Below, piece after piece: positions 16,368-26,079 of a stretch of 33,032 nucleotides of DNA (positions are counted from its first letter, which is position 1; every line of letters starts with the position of its first letter). Both the position numbers and the translations under genes were made by a program. Below the pieces are notes generated by a model that was not told where the DNA came from, made no database searches, and saw only the letters and a program-made list of their open reading frames with translations. The stretch is from JAJPHJ01 sp035622315. Its GTDB lineage: Bacteria; Vulcanimicrobiota; Vulcanimicrobiia; Eremiobacterales; Eremiobacteraceae. The stretch spans positions 1-33,032 of the forward strand of contig DASPVP010000074.1 of the NCBI GenBank assembly GCA_035622315.1, in the 5' to 3' direction.

Positions 16368-17642
16368 TTAGCGCTTGGCGGGCGCCTGCGTGGGTGCGAC
16401 CGTCATATCCGGCTGCAGGTTCGTGCCGCCGCCGACGACGACCGATTCGCCTGCTTTCACTCCGCTCTCGATGATGACGTCGTTGTTGTAGTTCGTGCCC
16501 GTCTCGACCGTGCGCAATTGCAGTTTGTTCTGCGGGCCGAGGACGTAGACGGTGCTCGCGCCCTGCAACGACTGCACCGCTGCTTGCGGGACCAGCAACG
16601 CGTTGGGTTGGATCGAGATCGGAAAGTCGACCCTCGCGAATTCACCCGGCCGCAAGAGCGCCTCCGTGTTAGGGAAGATCGCCTCGACCGAGATGGTCCC
16701 AGTCTGCTGGTCGATCGCGTTGTTGAGGTTCGTCGGCGTGCCGCGATAGGGATAGAGCGAGCCGTCGGACAGATACAACTGGAGCAACGGCGGCAGCCGC
16801 TTGTTCTGCATGCTGCGCAGCCGCGGCGCGAGCTTGATGTAGTCCGACTCGCTGAGCTGGAAGATGATCTTGATGGGGTCGATCGCGGCGACCGTCGCGA
16901 GCGTCGGCGTCTTGGCAGGGCTGACGTAGTTGCCCTGGTCCACTTGGATGAAGCTGATGATGCCCGTGACGGGCGATGATATCACCGTGTAGCTCAGGTT
17001 GAGCTTTGCGTTCGTGAGCTGCGCTTCGGCCTGGGCGAGCGAGCCCTGCGCGTCGAGCACCGAGGTGCTCTGATTGAGCAGGACGTCCTGCAGGTTCGCC
17101 CGCGCCGCGACCACGTCCGCGACGGCGATGTCGTATTGGGTCTTCGTCTGGTCGTAGTCTTGCTGCGAGACGGCGAGCTTGGCCGCGAGCGGACCGATGC
17201 GCGCGAGCTGCGTCTTCTGATATTGGTACGCCGCGAGCGCTTGCGCGAGTTTGGCTTCAGCCGTTTGGTTCTGCACGTTGCTCTTCGCGCGCACGAGCTG
17301 CGCCTGCGCCTTGTCGAGGTCGCCTTGCGCGGCCTGGACCGCCGCGAGGTACTGGTCTTGCTGGATCTGCATCAAGATCTGGCCCCGGTGCACCACGGAG
17401 CCGTTGCGGAAGTAGACGCCCTCGAGAACGCCCTCGACGCGCGGCACGAGGTCGATCTGCTGGATCGATTCGGCGTGGGCGACGTACTCGACCATGACCG
17501 GCACGCTCGTCTGTTGGACGCGGGTGACGAGAACCGGCACCGGGCCCTTCGCGACCTGTGGCGTCTTGCCGCCGCAAGAACTTGCGATCCCCGCTGCTAG
17601 TGCGACGGCGATCAACCCGCGATGGAACTTCGAGACGCGCAT
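16368..17642 (-). CDS. RND efflux periplasmic adaptor (HlyD/AcrA family)
   Basis: This 424-residue protein begins with a lipoprotein-type signal (hydrophobic residues 9-20, Cys23 in ASSCGG). It has the adaptor layout: VEYVAHAESIQQIDLVPRVEGVLE as the first lipoyl half, a long coiled-coil hairpin (about 110-200, Gln/Ala-rich), the second lipoyl half SSPVTGIISFIQVDQGNYV, a beta-barrel and a membrane-proximal domain. It bridges the inner pump and outer channel encoded just downstream. The reading frame is open to 17765, but the extra N-terminal part is basic with no signal, so ATG 17642 is chosen. The gene is divergent from the OPT transporter gene. Confidence 0.93.
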   Translation of the reverse strand: MRVSKFHRGLIAVALAAGIASSCGGKTPQVAKGPVPVLVTRVQQTSVPVMVEYVAHAESIQQIDLVPRVEGVLEGVYFRNGSVVHRGQILMQIQQDQYLAAVQAAQGDLDKAQAQLVRAKSNVQNQTAEAKLAQALAAYQYQKTQLARIGPLAAKLAVSQQDYDQTKTQYDIAVADVVAARANLQDVLLNQSTSVLDAQGSLAQAEAQLTNAKLNLSYTVISSPVTGIISFIQVDQGNYVSPAKTPTLATVAAIDPIKIIFQLSESDYIKLAPRLRSMQNKRLPPLLQLYLSDGSLYPYRGTPTNLNNAIDQQTGTISVEAIFPNTEALLRPGEFARVDFPISIQPNALLVPQAAVQSLQGASTVYVLGPQNKLQLRTVETGTNYNNDVIIESGVKAGESVVVGGGTNLQPDMTVAPTQAPAKR

Positions 17643-17733
17643 ACGGACGACCGCCGTTCGTGTAAGACGGTGGGTGAACCGCGTGAGTGGATTTTCACAG
17701 CGGGTTCCTCGGCTCGCGCGAGGGCGCCTTCTG

Positions 17734-17767
17734 TTTTGGGAAGGTCGCACGGGCGAGGGTCCCAAAA
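17734..17767. promoter_or_regulatory. Inverted repeat upstream of the OPT gene
   Basis: TTTTGGGA (17734-17741) and TCCCAAAA (17760-17767) form a perfect 8-bp inverted repeat with 18 bases between, ending 12 bases before the OPT start. It could be an operator or a 5'-leader hairpin that would hide the start region. No good Shine-Dalgarno is seen before ATG 17780. Confidence 0.4.
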
Positions 17768-17779
17768 AATCCGCGACTG

Positions 17780-19801
17780 ATGAGTGCGGCGACTCCCTCA
17801 GACGATCGTCGGCTCGAGCTGACTTGGCGCGGCATCCTCCTGGGAGCCGCGATCACGCTCGTGTTCACCGCGGCGAATGTCTATCTCGGTCTCAAGGTCG
17901 GATTGACGTTTGCGACGTCGATACCAGCGGCGGTCATCTCGATGGCCGTGCTGCGTCTTTTCAGAAACGCCACGATCTTCGAGAACAACATCGTGCAGAC
18001 GGTGGCGTCAGCGGCCGGCACCTTGTCTGCGATCATCTTCGTGCTGCCCGGCCTCGTCATGGTGGGCTGGTGGACAGGCTTCCCGTATTGGGAGTCGTTC
18101 GCGGTCTGCGCGATCGGCGGTATTCTCGGTGTCATGTACAGCGTGCCGCTGCGCCGCGCGCTTGTGACGCAGTCCGATCTTCCCTATCCGGAAGGCGTGG
18201 CAGCGGCAGAAGTGCTGAAGGTCGGTGTCGGCTCGCGCGGAGAGACAGATGAGTCAGTGGCGGAGAACAAGCGCGGATTGATGGCGCTCGTCGTGAGCTC
18301 CGTGGTTTCGGCCGCCTACGCGCTCCTCGTGGCGGCGCAAGTCTTCATCGACACCGTCGCCGGCTATTTCCGCGTCGGCAATGCTGCGACCGGATTCGGC
18401 ACGGCGATGTCGCTCGCGCTCGTGGGGGCCGGCTATCTCATCGGCATCTCGGTTGGACTTGCGATTCTCACGGGTCTCGTCATCGCTTGGGGCATCCTTA
18501 CACCGATCCTGACCGCCATGCATCCGGTTGCGGGACCTGCCGCGCAGGTGGCTGTCGACGTGTGGCGGCACCAAGTTCGGTTTATCGGCGCGGGAACGAT
18601 CGGGATCGCGGCCATCTGGACGATTCTGAAGCTCGGGCGGCCGGTGTGGGTTGGGATCACGTCGTCGATCGCCGCGTCGCGCCACCGCGCAGATCCGTCG
18701 CGCGCTGCCGCCCTCCCGAGGACAGAGCGCGATCTGCCCATCGCGACTGTTGCCACGATCAGCCTGGCATGCTTCATCCCGCTCGCGTTCTTGCTCACCA
18801 TTTTCTTGCGCGGCAGCGAGGTTGCATCGCTCACCGTGCCACTCGTCGTTGCCGGTGTGCTCTACGTCGTGGTGGCCGGATTCTTCGTGGCAGCGGCGTG
18901 CGGCTACATGGCTGGGCTCATCGGGGCGTCCAACAGCCCCGTGTCCGGTCTTGGTATCCTCACGATCATCGGCGCATCGCTCTTGGTGCTCGCCATCGCC
19001 AAGGGGGTCGGAGCGACCGGTGCGACAGCGCTCGTCGCCTACGCGCTCTTCGTCACGGCGGTGCTGCTCAACGTCGCCACTATCTCGAACGACAATCTCC
19101 AGGATCTCAAGACCGGACAGCTGGTCGACGCGACGCCCTGGCGACAGCAGGTGTCGCTCGTCGCGGGTGTCATCTTCGGCTCGATCGTCATCCCGCCAAT
19201 CCTCGACGTTCTCAACCGCGCGTACGGGTTCACCGGAGGACCGCATGCGCTGCCCGCTCCTCAGGCGACGCTGATCTCCGCGCTCGCCAACGGCGTGATC
19301 GCGGGGCACATCGACTGGGGGCTGATCGGGATCGGCGCGCTCATCGGCGTCGGGATCATCGCCATCGACGAGACGCTCAAGGCGACCAGCAAGTATCAGC
19401 TGCCGCCGCTCGCTGTCGGCCTCGGCATCTATCTACCTGCCGCCACGACGAGTGCCGCGGTTTTGGGCGCAGTGATCGGCTGGTGGTACAAGCGGCGGAC
19501 TGAAGCCGACCCGCGAGCACCCGTGATGCGGCGCATGGCGGTGCTCGTGTCGTCCGGCATGATCGTGGGTGAGAGCCTCTTCGGCGTCGTGCTCGCCGGC
19601 TTGATCGTCGCTGCGCAAAAGGGACTGTTGAAGGTTCCTGACCCCGACGCGCCTTTGGCGCTGTTCGGCGATCGGTTCGCGCCGTACGCCACGGGGCTCG
19701 CGGTCGTCGTCTTCATCGTCGCGCTCGGCGCGCTTTTCCGCTGGAGCGCCTCGCTCGGCGAGTCGACGACGCCGGTTCGCGGAGAACGCGATAGATCGTG
19801 A
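17780..19801 (+). CDS. OPT family oligopeptide transporter
   Basis: This 673-residue polytopic membrane protein has about 15 helices. The N-terminal LTWRGILLGAAITLVFTAANVYLGLKVGLTFATSIPAAV and the following NNIVQTVASAAG and DLPYPEGVAAAEVL motifs are hallmarks of the prokaryotic OPT family. Members take up small peptides or metal-chelate compounds with protons. The stop overlaps the GTG of the next gene (GTGA), tying the transporter to a secreted propeller protein that could supply or bind its substrate. ATG 17780 fits the family N-terminus; the longer open frame from 17687 is non-coding leader. Confidence 0.93.
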   Translation: MSAATPSDDRRLELTWRGILLGAAITLVFTAANVYLGLKVGLTFATSIPAAVISMAVLRLFRNATIFENNIVQTVASAAGTLSAIIFVLPGLVMVGWWTGFPYWESFAVCAIGGILGVMYSVPLRRALVTQSDLPYPEGVAAAEVLKVGVGSRGETDESVAENKRGLMALVVSSVVSAAYALLVAAQVFIDTVAGYFRVGNAATGFGTAMSLALVGAGYLIGISVGLAILTGLVIAWGILTPILTAMHPVAGPAAQVAVDVWRHQVRFIGAGTIGIAAIWTILKLGRPVWVGITSSIAASRHRADPSRAAALPRTERDLPIATVATISLACFIPLAFLLTIFLRGSEVASLTVPLVVAGVLYVVVAGFFVAAACGYMAGLIGASNSPVSGLGILTIIGASLLVLAIAKGVGATGATALVAYALFVTAVLLNVATISNDNLQDLKTGQLVDATPWRQQVSLVAGVIFGSIVIPPILDVLNRAYGFTGGPHALPAPQATLISALANGVIAGHIDWGLIGIGALIGVGIIAIDETLKATSKYQLPPLAVGLGIYLPAATTSAAVLGAVIGWWYKRRTEADPRAPVMRRMAVLVSSGMIVGESLFGVVLAGLIVAAQKGLLKVPDPDAPLALFGDRFAPYATGLAVVVFIVALGALFRWSASLGESTTPVRGERDRS

Positions 19802-22800
19802 CCCTCTTACCCGGGCAAGCACGTTCCTACAGCCGGGGACTAGCTGTCATACTTCGTGTCGTGCTCTGCATCGGAGCGGCCGGAATCTTTTCGGCCTCTA
19901 CACCACTCGCGCTCGCCGCGCAAGGCATCAGCGAACAGTCCTACGCAGCACTGCAGTGGCGTTTGATCGGGCCCTTCCGCGGTGGCCGCGTGCTCGCGGT
20001 GAGCGGCGTCGCCGGCGATCCAGCTACCTTCTACTTCGGTTCCGTCGACGGTGGCGTGTGGAAGAGCGATGACGCCGGCCGGACCTGGACGCCGATCTTC
20101 GACAAGGAACCGGTAGGTTCGATCGGCGCCCTCGCGGTTGCGCCGTCGGATACCAACGTCATCTACGTGGGATCAGGCGAGGCCGACATGCGCTCCGACA
20201 TCTCCTACGGCAACGGCGTCTACAAATCGAGCGACGCCGGACGTACGTGGCAGCGGCTTGGGCTGAACGACACGAGGCAGATCGCGCGGGTCGTCGTCGA
20301 TCCGGCAAATCCCAAACGTGTCTTTGTCGCAGCACTGGGGCACGCGTACGCCGCGAACGATCAGCGCGGCGTGTTCCGTTCGATCGATGGGGGAGCGGAT
20401 TGGCAACGCGTCTTGTTCGTCGACGCCAACACCGGCGCAGTGGATCTCGCAATGGATCCTCGCGATGCGAATCATCTCATGGCCGCGATGTGGCAGACTC
20501 GGCGGCCACCGTGGAACATCTACCCGCCCTCCAACGGTCCGGGCAGCGGTCTCTTCGTCTCGCGCGATGGAGGCTCGACATGGAAGCACGTTACCGGCCA
20601 TGGACTTCCGTCTGCGCGACTTGGCCGGATGGGGGTCGCCTTCGCGCCATCGGATCCAAAACGCGTGTACCTCATCGCCGATGCCTCGCAGGGAGGGCTC
20701 TACCGCTCAGACGATGGCGGTGCGAACTGGCGACTGGTCGATCGCGACAAGCGTCTGTGGGACCGTGGGTGGTACTTCGGCGGCGTCACCGTCGATCCGA
20801 AGAACCGTGACGTGGTCTACATCTCCGATACGGCGCTCTATCGCTCGCAGAACGGCGGTGTGTCGTTCTCGGCGTTACGCGGATCGCCCGACGGTGACGA
20901 CTTCCACACGTTGTGGATCGATCCGACCCAACCCGCGCGGATGATCTTGGGGTGCGACCAAGGTGCAAGCATCAGCCTCAACGACGGCCGTACGTGGAGC
21001 TCGTGGTACAATCAGCCGACTGGCCAGTTCTATCATCTGGTCACCGACGCCGCGTTCCCATTTGTGTTGTACGGATCGCAGCAGGACAGCGATAGCGTCG
21101 CCGCGCTCAGCCGCACAGCCTACAGCTCGCTGACGTTCAGAGATTGGCGGGCGGTCCTGGCGGCCGGCGAGAGCGACATGCTGGCGCCGGACCCCGAAGA
21201 TTCCGACACGCTCTTTGGAGGGCGGGTCGATCGCTACGACATGCGCACCTCGCAAGACCAAACCATCGATCCGACGCTCGGGTATCCGATCGTGGAGTGG
21301 CGCGAGACCTGGACGTTGCCGCTCGTCTTCTCGCAGGCGGATCGCCGCTCGTTGTACTTCGGGCGCCAGGTGCTCTTCCGCACGATCGACGGCGGCAAGA
21401 CGTGGAAGATCATCAGTCCGGATCTCTCGCGACCAGATCCTGGCGTGCCGCAAAATCTCGATCCTACCACTGCCGCTGACAATCAAGGCACTGGCCCGCG
21501 TCGCGGCGTGATCTACACCATCGCACCTTCGCCGCTGCGCGCGCCGCAGATCTGGACCGGCACTGATGATGGGAAGATCTGGCTCACGACCGACAGCGGA
21601 TCGCACTGGCGCGACGTCACGCCGCAGGGGCTCGGGGCCTGGAGCAAGGTCACGATGCTCGAGGCCTCCTGGTTCGACACCCAAGAAGCGTATGCGGCAA
21701 TCGATCGTCACCGTCTCGATGACCAGATGCCATACATCTATCGGACGCGTGACGGCGGAGCGACCTGGCAGCTGATCGCCTCGGACATTCCCGATGGAAG
21801 CTACGTCAATGCGATCCGATCGGACCCGCAGCGTCGCGGGTTGCTGTACGCTGGCACGGAGACAGGGCCGTTCGTGTCGTTCGATGACGGTGATTCGTGG
21901 TTGCCACTGCAGCTGAATCTGCCCAACGCATCGGTTCGCGATCTATCCGTGCGCGGCGACAGCCTTGCGATCGCCACCCACGGCCGGGGCTTTTGGGTGC
22001 TCGACGACCTGGCTTCCCTTCGCCAGCTCAACCCGAGTGTCGTCAACGCGAGCGCGTATCTCTTCGCTCCCGCGACGACCGTTCGCGTACGGCCGGGCGA
22101 CGACCAGGGTGAACGGCTGCCGCCAGACGAACCTGCCGCGCCAAATCCACCCGACGGCGCGATTTTGGACTATGAACTGCAGGCGACTCCAAGTGGACCG
22201 CTGCGCATCCAGATCGCGGATGCGAAAGGCAAGATCGTCCGCCGATGGTCAAGCGCGGATCGCGTGACGCCGGTGAATCCCGACAGTTACGCGTACATGC
22301 CGATCTACATCCCGCATACCATCCTCCCACCGGTTGCAGCTGGGCTCAACCAATTTGTCTGGGATCTCCGCTACGCGCCGTTACCCGGGTTGGGGAGCAC
22401 GAGCGGGAACACGGTGGTGGGGCCTTGGGCGCCCCCAGGCCGCTACACCGTACTGATGACGGTGGCTGGTAAGACCTTGCGACAACCGCTCGACCTCGTC
22501 AAGGATCCGAGAATCGCAGCGAGCGATGCGGATCTTCAGGCGCAATTCGCTCTGGCGACGAGCATCGAAGCTTGGCGTGTGAAGGGCCTTGCTGCGTACG
22601 ACTCCGCGAGAGCGGCGATCGCCTCGCTGAAAAAGGCGCAGCAGGGGACTGTGTGTACACCGCGAGAGGTGGCCGGCGCTATCGAGCATTTGGAAGCTAT
22701 CGCAGGCTCGCCGCCGCCCACGAGCCCGGACAACTCAGAAGGCTATCCGGAGATCAACCTGCATTCGCTGCATGCTTTGCTTGGTGGTCTTGAGTCGCTC

Positions 22801-22932
22801 GAGGCAGAGGTGGAATCAGCCGACGTGGCGCCGACGCAGGATGCACGTCAAGCGTTCGACGTCATCACGAAACTGCTGGCCGCCCAAATACACTCACTGC
22901 CGCACTCCGTTTGTGGTCAACGCGTCATCTGA
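19798..22932 (+). CDS. Secreted sortilin/VPS10-like BNR-repeat propeller protein
   Basis: This 1044-residue protein has a signal peptide (hydrophobic residues 14-40, cleavage near LALAAQ), then about eleven Asp-box repeats of the S-x-D-x-G-x-T-W type spread over residues 60-720 (for example SDDAGRTW, SSDAGRTW, TIDGGKTW, TRDGGATW), as in sialidase-like and VPS10 ten-bladed propellers. A C-terminal beta-sandwich-like region and a helical tail (about 840-1040) follow. Many bacterial members are annotated as glycosyl hydrolases without tested activity. The gene is translationally coupled to the OPT transporter, which hints at a role in peptide binding or processing outside the cell. A paralogue of similar length converges on it from the other strand. 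Confidence 0.88.
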   Translation: MTLLPGQARSYSRGLAVILRVVLCIGAAGIFSASTPLALAAQGISEQSYAALQWRLIGPFRGGRVLAVSGVAGDPATFYFGSVDGGVWKSDDAGRTWTPIFDKEPVGSIGALAVAPSDTNVIYVGSGEADMRSDISYGNGVYKSSDAGRTWQRLGLNDTRQIARVVVDPANPKRVFVAALGHAYAANDQRGVFRSIDGGADWQRVLFVDANTGAVDLAMDPRDANHLMAAMWQTRRPPWNIYPPSNGPGSGLFVSRDGGSTWKHVTGHGLPSARLGRMGVAFAPSDPKRVYLIADASQGGLYRSDDGGANWRLVDRDKRLWDRGWYFGGVTVDPKNRDVVYISDTALYRSQNGGVSFSALRGSPDGDDFHTLWIDPTQPARMILGCDQGASISLNDGRTWSSWYNQPTGQFYHLVTDAAFPFVLYGSQQDSDSVAALSRTAYSSLTFRDWRAVLAAGESDMLAPDPEDSDTLFGGRVDRYDMRTSQDQTIDPTLGYPIVEWRETWTLPLVFSQADRRSLYFGRQVLFRTIDGGKTWKIISPDLSRPDPGVPQNLDPTTAADNQGTGPRRGVIYTIAPSPLRAPQIWTGTDDGKIWLTTDSGSHWRDVTPQGLGAWSKVTMLEASWFDTQEAYAAIDRHRLDDQMPYIYRTRDGGATWQLIASDIPDGSYVNAIRSDPQRRGLLYAGTETGPFVSFDDGDSWLPLQLNLPNASVRDLSVRGDSLAIATHGRGFWVLDDLASLRQLNPSVVNASAYLFAPATTVRVRPGDDQGERLPPDEPAAPNPPDGAILDYELQATPSGPLRIQIADAKGKIVRRWSSADRVTPVNPDSYAYMPIYIPHTILPPVAAGLNQFVWDLRYAPLPGLGSTSGNTVVGPWAPPGRYTVLMTVAGKTLRQPLDLVKDPRIAASDADLQAQFALATSIEAWRVKGLAAYDSARAAIASLKKAQQGTVCTPREVAGAIEHLEAIAGSPPPTSPDNSEGYPEINLHSLHALLGGLESLEAEVESADVAPTQDARQAFDVITKLLAAQIHSLPHSVCGQRVI

Positions 22933-22944
22933 CGGACGCTCAAG

Positions 22945-22962
22945 CGCTAGCAGGAGCTAGCG
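22945..22962. terminator. Hairpin between converging propeller genes
   Basis: CGCTAGC-AGGA-GCTAGCG is a perfect 7-bp stem spanning the stop codon of the minus-strand gene and 13 bases past the stop of the plus-strand gene. It is followed on the plus strand only by GCTTT, so any terminator is weak. Confidence 0.45.
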
Positions 22963-25910
22963 GCTTTGACACCGAGCGCTGATGCTTGACGCAACAGGTC
23001 GCAAGACGTCGAGCGAGCGGCGCTCGTGACCGGCGCGTCGGCGTCGTCAACGGTGCTGAGCAGCTGATCGAGATTGGTCGCAAGCGAATCAAGGCTCTCC
23101 GCCTTGCTCGTTTCGTGCCGAGCCTGCGCTGCAGTCTCAGCTAGGGTGACTCGATCGAGCGTCACTGCTAACGCGTGAGCCGTTTGGTACTGCTCGAGAA
23201 GCTGCGCCGAGGTCATGGAAATCCGGGGATCCATTGTCACGCGCACTGGGGCTTGCGCCACGCGGCCGTCGACCGCGAGCTGGACCGTGTATGTTCCTGG
23301 CGGCACGAGCGCGCCCTGCGGCACGAAAGGTGTGTCTTCGTACACCGCTCCCGCAGAGAGATCGACGCCGCTAAAGCGTGGCGACGGCTCGCGAAGGTCC
23401 CACACGAAGCGGTGCATCCCAGCGGTCGTCTCGGGGCTTGCGAATGGTCGGATCCAGTAAGCAGGTTTGTCGAGCTGCGGGATTGGCGGCGCTTGGTCGC
23501 TGCTGGAATATCGTCGCACGAGCGTGCCCCGTTGGTCGAGGATGTCGATCGTCACATTCGACGCAGTCTCTGGCAAGAAGTAGTCGATGATCGCACCGTC
23601 TGGGGGGTTTTGACCCGCCGGCTCCTCGGGCGGCAGCGGCGTATCGTCGGTGTTCGGGTCTCGTCGCACCCGCACAGCGGCTGCCGGCGCGAAAAGATGG
23701 ACCGACGAGGGCGCCCCTGCGCGCGCCAGCTCGCGGAGCGTCGCGACGTCGTCGAGGATCCAAAATCCGCGACCGTGCGTGGCGATGACGAGATCTCCTG
23801 CGTGCACGATGATGTCGCGCACGGAGCTGTGCGGCGAGTTGAGCTGCAGCGAGCTCCAGCGCCAGCCATCGTCGAACGACACGGAGACGCCGTTCTCTGT
23901 CGCGGCATAGAGCAACCCGGGGACGACGGGATCGACGCGCACCGCGTTGACGGGCTCTTTTGGCAGACCGTTGGTCGCTAAGCGCCAATGCGCGCCGCCA
24001 TCATGGGTGACATAGACGTACGGACGAAGGTCATCGAGGCGGAAACGGTTCACCGCGATATAGGCTGTCTGATCGTCCGATCTCGAGAGATCGATCTGCG
24101 CCACCTTACTCCAAGGTGTGAGCTCGGGCGGCGTGACATTCTTCCAGTGTGCGCCCGCGTCGCGCGTGATCCAGACCAATCCGTCGTCAGTGCCGGCCCA
24201 GATGGTGCCCTCGTGCACCCATGAGAGCCCGAGAGCGTAGACGACCCCGCGATGCGTGCCGTGCGACATGTCGCCAGCCTCGAAGGGTCCGATGGTGGCA
24301 GGCAGAGCGGGGTGCTCGCGGGTGAGGTCTGGACTGACAAGCGACCAGTGCATCGCGCCGTCGCGGGTGACGTAGACACGATTTGCGCCGAAGTACAGCG
24401 CGCGAGGGTCGCGCGGGTCGAACACGAGCGGCTCGGTGCGGACGACGCGATACTCAGGATCGCGCACCAGCACCGGCGACACATCTTGCGACTGGTTGGT
24501 CCTCTCGTCAAATCGCTCGACCTTCCCGCCGAAAGTAACGCCAGGGTGGAGCGGATCCGGAACGACGTATCCGTATTCTGCTATGCTAACGGGAATCCAA
24601 TCGCGCTCGGTGATCGCACCGAAGTCCCCGCGGCTGCGCACGCAGGCCGCGCCTGTGTCTTGCTGTCCTCCGCAGACCCAATACGGGAACCGGTCGTCCG
24701 CGTTGACGTGGAACATCTGTCCAGTCGGCTGGTTGTACCACGAGCTCCATGTCCTGCCGCCGTTGACTGAAATCACTGCTCCTTGGTCGGCCGACAGCGC
24801 CATGAAGTTCGCGTTCTTCGGATTGATCCAGACGTGCGTGTAATCATCGCCGCCAGGGGCGCCTTTGACCGGGGTGAAGTGCTTGCCGCCGTCAGTCGAA
24901 CGATACGTCGAGGTGCTCGTGATCCACACCGTCTGCGCGTTGTTTGGATCGACCGCGATCGACGAGAGGTCAAAACATCGCGGACCGATGTTGTCCTGGT
25001 CGTTCATCAACGTGAAATGCGCGCCACCGTCCGAACTTTGGTAGAATCCACACTTGGGGGTAGCGCCGACCATCGCATACACGACGTGCGAGTCGCTGGG
25101 GGCTACCGCGAGTACAGCACGCCCGATGTGGTTTGGTAGACCCTCGGTCAGCTGTTTCCACGACGAACCGCCGTCGATCGACTTATAGATGCCGCCGCCG
25201 GGGAGCATGAAGCTCGCTTCCCACGGCGCCTCTTGCGACTTCCACAGCGACGCATACACGGTCTGGGGATCGTTCGGGTCGAGGATGACATCCGGCGATC
25301 CTGTGCGGTCGTCTGCGTACAATACCCGCTGAAAGCTCGTGCCACCATCGGTCGAGCGATAGACACCTCGCTCGGAACTCGGACCGTACGGATGACCGAG
25401 CACAGACACAAAGAGTCGGTTGGGATTCGCGGGATCGACCGCGATCGCAGCGATCTGCTGAGCGTCGCGTAGCCCGAGATGCGTCCAGGTGCGTCCTGCG
25501 TCTGTGGATTTGTACATGCCGTCGCCTATGGAGAGGTCGGGGCGGTGCAGGCCCTCACCGGAACCGACGTAGATCACGGAGTCATCGCTCGGCGCCACCG
25601 CAATCGCCCCGACCGATCCTGTTGACTGTCCGTCGAAGATCGGCGACCAGGTCCGGCCCGCGTCGTCAGTCTTCCAGACGCCCCCGTTGGCCGCAGTGAT
25701 ATAGTAGACGGAAGGCTCGTCCGGCACGCCGACGATCTCTGTCGTTCTGCCGCCGCGCAGCGGCCCTACGAAGCGCCAGCGCATGTCCGCGTAATATGCG
25801 GGTGAGATGGCAGCGGAACTAGCTTGCGCCACAAAGGGTGACGGCATGGTGATCGCGGCAACCGCGAGAGCGCAGACTATGAAATGTTTAAAGCGCACAT
25901 CTTCTAGCAT
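22947..25910 (-). CDS. Secreted sortilin/VPS10-like BNR-repeat propeller protein, paralogue
   Basis: This 987-residue protein from ATG 25910 has a signal peptide (FIVCALAVAAITMPSPFVAQA) and the same architecture as the converging gene: MRWRFVGPLRGGRTTEIVGVPDEP against LQWRLIGPFRGGRVLAVSGV, about eleven Asp-box repeats, the SSWYNQPTGQMFHVNADDRFPYWV region, and the same C-terminal sandwich and helical tail. The two copies arose by duplication, probably followed by inversion, and are clearly diverged. The frame is open to 26060, but that extension reads through the first tandem leader module and is rejected. No clear Shine-Dalgarno precedes ATG 25910, and GTG at 25898 is an alternative start. 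Confidence 0.88.
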   Translation of the reverse strand: MLEDVRFKHFIVCALAVAAITMPSPFVAQASSAAISPAYYADMRWRFVGPLRGGRTTEIVGVPDEPSVYYITAANGGVWKTDDAGRTWSPIFDGQSTGSVGAIAVAPSDDSVIYVGSGEGLHRPDLSIGDGMYKSTDAGRTWTHLGLRDAQQIAAIAVDPANPNRLFVSVLGHPYGPSSERGVYRSTDGGTSFQRVLYADDRTGSPDVILDPNDPQTVYASLWKSQEAPWEASFMLPGGGIYKSIDGGSSWKQLTEGLPNHIGRAVLAVAPSDSHVVYAMVGATPKCGFYQSSDGGAHFTLMNDQDNIGPRCFDLSSIAVDPNNAQTVWITSTSTYRSTDGGKHFTPVKGAPGGDDYTHVWINPKNANFMALSADQGAVISVNGGRTWSSWYNQPTGQMFHVNADDRFPYWVCGGQQDTGAACVRSRGDFGAITERDWIPVSIAEYGYVVPDPLHPGVTFGGKVERFDERTNQSQDVSPVLVRDPEYRVVRTEPLVFDPRDPRALYFGANRVYVTRDGAMHWSLVSPDLTREHPALPATIGPFEAGDMSHGTHRGVVYALGLSWVHEGTIWAGTDDGLVWITRDAGAHWKNVTPPELTPWSKVAQIDLSRSDDQTAYIAVNRFRLDDLRPYVYVTHDGGAHWRLATNGLPKEPVNAVRVDPVVPGLLYAATENGVSVSFDDGWRWSSLQLNSPHSSVRDIIVHAGDLVIATHGRGFWILDDVATLRELARAGAPSSVHLFAPAAAVRVRRDPNTDDTPLPPEEPAGQNPPDGAIIDYFLPETASNVTIDILDQRGTLVRRYSSSDQAPPIPQLDKPAYWIRPFASPETTAGMHRFVWDLREPSPRFSGVDLSAGAVYEDTPFVPQGALVPPGTYTVQLAVDGRVAQAPVRVTMDPRISMTSAQLLEQYQTAHALAVTLDRVTLAETAAQARHETSKAESLDSLATNLDQLLSTVDDADAPVTSAARSTSCDLLRQASALGVKAASSC

Positions 25911-25951
25911 GCAGGTTGGGTACACCGTCCCTGGCCTCGGTTCCCACGAGA

Positions 25952-26079
25952 ATAGGGCAGTTCGAATCACGGAAGGGCTCCAGCGAGCGATGTAATCTTC
26001 TGGCAATCGCTGGGATTTATGCCCGAGCGATTGAGAGCGATGAGGCTCTCCCCTAGGCACTTAGAGACGGGAGATACTC
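25952..26079 (+). ncRNA. Conserved structured leader of peptide gene 1
   Basis: Candidate cis-acting RNA. Hairpin 1 pairs GCTC (25977-25980) with GAGC (25985-25988). Hairpin 2 pairs CAATCGC (26004-26010) with GCGATTG (26027-26033) and encloses GGG/CCC. It is followed by GAGCGATGAGGCT and the Shine-Dalgarno GGGAG (26069-26073). It was not recognised as a known riboswitch class. Confidence 0.55.

Noticed and set aside
25952..25975. GTTCGAATC in each array leader looks like a tRNA T-loop
   Set aside because: Only two flanking pairs can form, and no acceptor, D or anticodon arm follows in any of the three copies.
25911..26060. Longer N-terminus for the second propeller protein
   Set aside because: The extension would read through the array leader in antisense and place 50 non-signal residues before the signal peptide.
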